Notes under the pieces: generated by a model | What the model was told of the DNA's origin: nothing | The model's database searches: none | Seen by the model: only the letters and a program-made list of their open reading frames with translations | Program-made: the position numbers and the translations under genes | Shown: positions 61,279 through 64,000 of the stretch, piece by piece | Layout: every line of letters starts with the position of its first letter | Position numbering within the stretch: position 1 is the first letter of the stretch | Assembly (NCBI RefSeq): GCF_001500125.1 | Contig: NZ_LQIV01000007.1 | Coordinates: 62,001-126,000, forward strand | Source: Mycobacterium sp. IS-1742 | GTDB lineage: Bacteria; Actinomycetota; Actinomycetes; Mycobacteriales; Mycobacteriaceae | Direction: 5' to 3' | DNA length: 64,000 nt

Positions 61279-62492
61279 TCTTCGGGCTTGGCCGGTTCCA
61301 CGATCGTCGGCGGCTCCGCGGAGCGCTCGTCGGGGATCGTCAGGTTCTCCCCCGTATCGCCGTCGAAGATCACCAGTTTCGAGGTGTCGAGCGCGAGTTC
61401 GACGGTGGCGCCCTGGCGGACCGGCGACTCGGTGGACACCCGCGCCACGAACTCGTTCTCGCCCTGGCCGGATTCGACGGCGAGCTGGGCCAGCTGGTCG
61501 GACCGTGCGCCGGCGCCCTCGGTGCGGAAGTGCACGTACTTCTCCGCCCCCAGCGACTCCACGATGTCGGCGGTGACCTCGAAGGTCAGCGCGCGGATGC
61601 GGGCGTAACCGTCGAGCACCGAGGCGTCCTCGATGTGTTCGGGGCGGACACCGACGATGATGTTCTTCGGCTTACCGCGCCGGTTGATCAGATCGTGCGC
61701 CTCCTGGGTCAGCGTGACCTCGCCGAAGGGCAGCCGCACCCCCACGTCGGTCAGCGACGCCGGGAAGAAGTTCATCGCGGGTGAGCCGATGAACCCGGCG
61801 ACGAACAGGTTCGCCGGGCGGTTGTAGAGCTCCTCGGGCGAGCCGATCTGCTGTGCGACGCCGGACAGCATGACCACGACGCGGTCACCCAGGGTCATCG
61901 CCTCGGTCTGGTCGTGGGTGACGTAGACGGTGGTGGTGCCCAGCCGATTCTGCAGCCGCGAGATCTCCGAACGCATCTGCACGCGCAGTTTCGCGTCGAG
62001 GTTGCTCAGCGGCTCGTCCATCAGGAATGCCTTGGGATTGCGCACGATCGCGCGTCCCATGGCCACCCGCTGCCGTTGCCCACCGGAGAGCTGACCGGGT
62101 TTGCGGTCCAGCAGTTCGGTCAGGTCGAGGATCTTCGCGGTCTCTTCGACCTTGGCGTTGATCTCCTCTTTCTTGACCTTGGCCAGCGTCAGCGGAAACC
62201 CGATGTTCTGGCGCACGCTCATGTGCGGGTACAGGGCATAGGACTGGAACACCATCGCGATGTCGCGGTCCTTGGGCGCCTTCTCGTTGACCCGCTGCCC
62301 GCCGATACGCAGTTCCCCGGAGGAGATGTCCTCCAGCCCGGCGATCATGTTGAGCGTCGTCGACTTCCCGCATCCGGACGGTCCGACCAGGATGATGAAC
62401 TCGCCGTCGGCGATGGTGATCGACAGGTCCTTCACCGCCGTCGCGCCGTTCGGGTAACTCTTGGTCACCTTGTCCAAGACGATTTCGGCCAT
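61275..62492 (-). CDS. sugC: Trehalose importer ATPase SugC
   Basis: 405-residue sugar ABC ATPase. Walker A GPSGCGKST near residue 37, signature LSGGQRQR near 135, Walker B LMDEPLSNLD, then the C-terminal MalK-type OB domains (VGVRPEHIED near 290). It powers LpqY-SugABC uptake of trehalose released from mycolate metabolism. Start ATG at 62492, four bases after the sugB stop. Ends in a Pro/Glu-rich tail. The downstream SUFU gene overlaps its stop. Confidence 0.95.
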   Translation of the reverse strand: MAEIVLDKVTKSYPNGATAVKDLSITIADGEFIILVGPSGCGKSTTLNMIAGLEDISSGELRIGGQRVNEKAPKDRDIAMVFQSYALYPHMSVRQNIGFPLTLAKVKKEEINAKVEETAKILDLTELLDRKPGQLSGGQRQRVAMGRAIVRNPKAFLMDEPLSNLDAKLRVQMRSEISRLQNRLGTTTVYVTHDQTEAMTLGDRVVVMLSGVAQQIGSPEELYNRPANLFVAGFIGSPAMNFFPASLTDVGVRLPFGEVTLTQEAHDLINRRGKPKNIIVGVRPEHIEDASVLDGYARIRALTFEVTADIVESLGAEKYVHFRTEGAGARSDQLAQLAVESGQGENEFVARVSTESPVRQGATVELALDTSKLVIFDGDTGENLTIPDERSAEPPTIVEPAKPEE

Positions 62493-62496
62493 CGCG

Positions 62497-63333
62497 CTAC
62501 CCCTTCACCGCACCGGACGTCAAGCCGGCGACGATCCGTCGCTGGAAGATGAGAACAAAGACAATGATCGGGATCGTGATCACCATCGCGCCCGCCGCGA
62601 TCGACCCGGTCGGCTCCTCGAACTGTGAACTGCCCGTGAAGTTCGCGATCGCCACCGGCGCCGTGATCGCCCGCTGCGTGGCCGTCAGCGACAGCGCGAG
62701 CAGCAGGTCGTTCCACGCGAAGATGAACACCAGGATCGCCGCGGTGACGATGCCGGGCGCCGCGAGCGGGGCGATCACCTTGCGGAACGCCTGCGCCGGC
62801 GTCGCCCCGTCCATCTTCGCGGCCTTCTCCAGATCCCAGGGGATCTCCCGGAAGAACGCCGACAGCGTGTAGATCGCCAGCGGCAGTGCGAAGGTGATGT
62901 AGGGGATGATCAGCCCGGGCCACGTGTCGAACAGGCCGAGTGAGCGCTCGATGTTGAAAAGCGGTGTGACCAGGGAGATCTGGGGGAACATCGCGATCAG
63001 CAACGCGACGCCGACGAGCAGCTTCTTGCCGGGGAACGCCAGCCGCGCCACCGCGTAGGCGGCCATCCCGCCGACCAGCACCGCGATGAACGTGGTGATC
63101 AGACCGATGCCGATCGAGTTGAACAGCGCCGAACTGAACGCGTCGCCGTTGAAGATGCCCTTGTAGTTGGCGAACGTGATCTCCGTCGGGATCAGCTTGC
63201 CGTCCTTGACACTCGAGGTCGGCTTCAGCGACAGGCTCAGGATCCACAGCACCGGGAACAGCGCGTAGAGCACGACGAGAACGTTGACGACGGCCCATCC
63301 CGCCGCCCGCCCGGCAGGCACCGGCTCGCTCAT
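62497..63333 (-). CDS. sugB: Trehalose importer permease SugB
   Basis: 278-residue MalG-type permease with six helices; the EAA loop is [20 protein letters not shown] near residue 180, which contacts SugC. It forms the membrane channel with SugA. Start ATG at 63333 overlaps the sugA stop (ATGA). Part of the recycling route for trehalose from mycolic acid turnover. Confidence 0.94.
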   Translation of the reverse strand: MSEPVPAGRAAGWAVVNVLVVLYALFPVLWILSLSLKPTSSVKDGKLIPTEITFANYKGIFNGDAFSSALFNSIGIGLITTFIAVLVGGMAAYAVARLAFPGKKLLVGVALLIAMFPQISLVTPLFNIERSLGLFDTWPGLIIPYITFALPLAIYTLSAFFREIPWDLEKAAKMDGATPAQAFRKVIAPLAAPGIVTAAILVFIFAWNDLLLALSLTATQRAITAPVAIANFTGSSQFEEPTGSIAAGAMVITIPIIVFVLIFQRRIVAGLTSGAVKG

Positions 63334-64000
63334 CGCTGCTCCTCCTCGGATCCGGGTGCCGACGCGCCGAACAGCTTGATGTAGATGAACGCGATGATCG
63401 CCACGCACAGGAAGATGAGCACGCTGATCGCCGAGCCCAGACCGAGGTTGAACGCCTTGAACAGGTTGTCGTAGCCCAGGATCGACACCGAACCGGTGTT
63501 GTTGGCGCCCTGGGTGAGCACGTAGATGTTGTCGAACACCCGGAACGCGTCGAGCGTGCGGAACAGCAGCGCCACCAGGATCGCCGGTTTGATCAGCGGC
63601 AGAATGACTTTCACCAACCGCTTCCACGCGCCGGCCCCGTCCATCTGCGCGGCGTTGAGCAGGTCCTGCGGCACAAGAGCCAGGCCGGCGAGCAGCAGCA
63701 GCGCCATGAACGGCGTCGTCTTCCACACCTCGGCGAGCACGACGATCGCCAGCGAGGGCAGCTGTTCGGTCAACGGCGCACTGCCTTCGGGCAGCAGGTT
63801 GGCCAGGTACCCGGTGCCGGGTGTCCAGGCGTAGTACCAGCTGTAGGACGCGGCGACGGTGACGATGCCGTACGGGATCAGGATCGCGGTGCGGACTACA
63901 CCCTTGCCCAAGATGGTCCGGTGCATCACCAGCGCCAGCGCCATGCCGAGCACGAACTCGATGGCCACCGACACGATCGTGATGCCCAGCGTGACCGCCA
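63330..64000 (-). CDS. sugA: Trehalose importer permease SugA (5' end cut by window)
   Basis: About 223 C-terminal residues of a MalF-type permease. The EAA loop [20 protein letters not shown] and several helices are visible. The frame stays open to the last base, so the true start and the preceding lpqY gene lie outside the window. Its TGA overlaps the sugB ATG. Confidence 0.9.
   Translation of the reverse strand, partial: AVTLGITIVSVAIEFVLGMALALVMHRTILGKGVVRTAILIPYGIVTVAASYSWYYAWTPGTGYLANLLPEGSAPLTEQLPSLAIVVLAEVWKTTPFMALLLLAGLALVPQDLLNAAQMDGAGAWKRLVKVILPLIKPAILVALLFRTLDAFRVFDNIYVLTQGANNTGSVSILGYDNLFKAFNLGLGSAISVLIFLCVAIIAFIYIKLFGASAPGSEEEQR

Overview
The window is chromosomal DNA from a mycobacterium. 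It is GC-rich and densely coding, with many ATGA/GTGA gene overlaps, many GTG starts, mycobacterial lipoproteins, and KGD, SugABC, LprB/LprC/LprE, CYP130 and F420-type proteins. Gene order over most of the window follows M. tuberculosis Rv1236-Rv1278 in inverted orientation, as recalled from memory and not searched. The gene content at the breaks in this order differs from M. tuberculosis and suggests a non-tuberculous, probably environmental species. I do not name a species.

Layout. 1-7.7 kb: SbcC/SbcD-like repair pair, a SixA-like phosphatase, lipoproteins LprC and LprB, and a heterodimeric ABC exporter. 7.7-14.6 kb: a local insertion relative to M. tuberculosis, with a molybdopterin oxidoreductase, an unknown protein, an acyl-CoA synthetase, and a copper chaperone/P-type ATPase operon behind a palindromic operator. 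14.6-22.8 kb: pH-type adenylyl cyclase, two different DNA base glycosylases, HIT protein, flavin enzymes, and a Tap-like drug efflux pump. 22.8-32.9 kb: arylsulfatase, glycolate-oxidase-like flavoprotein, CYP130 with its TetR regulator, an iron-regulated siderophore-interacting protein with an IdeR box, an acyltransferase, DEAD-box helicase and LprE.

32.9-43.8 kb: an accessory island absent between the M. tuberculosis counterparts (lprE and Rv1251c). By eye it has lower GC. It encodes a phthiotriol-type methyltransferase, an MmpL transporter, an extended SDR whose catalytic Lys is replaced by Asn, a close KshA (3-ketosteroid 9-alpha-hydroxylase oxygenase) paralogue, a Coq4-like protein, a cytochrome P450, an emopamil-binding-protein (sterol delta8-delta7 isomerase) homologue and a WS/DGAT acyltransferase. 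A degraded IS1380-type transposase lies just outside it. I infer a locus that remodels, caps and exports a sterol-like or other polycyclic/isoprenoid lipid. This is the most interesting part of the window.

44.5-64 kb: conserved backbone. It holds a RecB-nuclease/helicase fusion, two MFS pumps, a membrane protein, KGD (2-oxoglutarate metabolism) behind a structured leader, a secreted DUF732 protein, an SDR preceded by two tandem palindromes, a glycine-betaine-type binding lipoprotein, malic enzyme, CorA, a SUFU-domain protein, and the trehalose importer genes sugC, sugB and sugA (the last cut by the window end). No tRNA, rRNA, CRISPR array or intact insertion sequence was seen.
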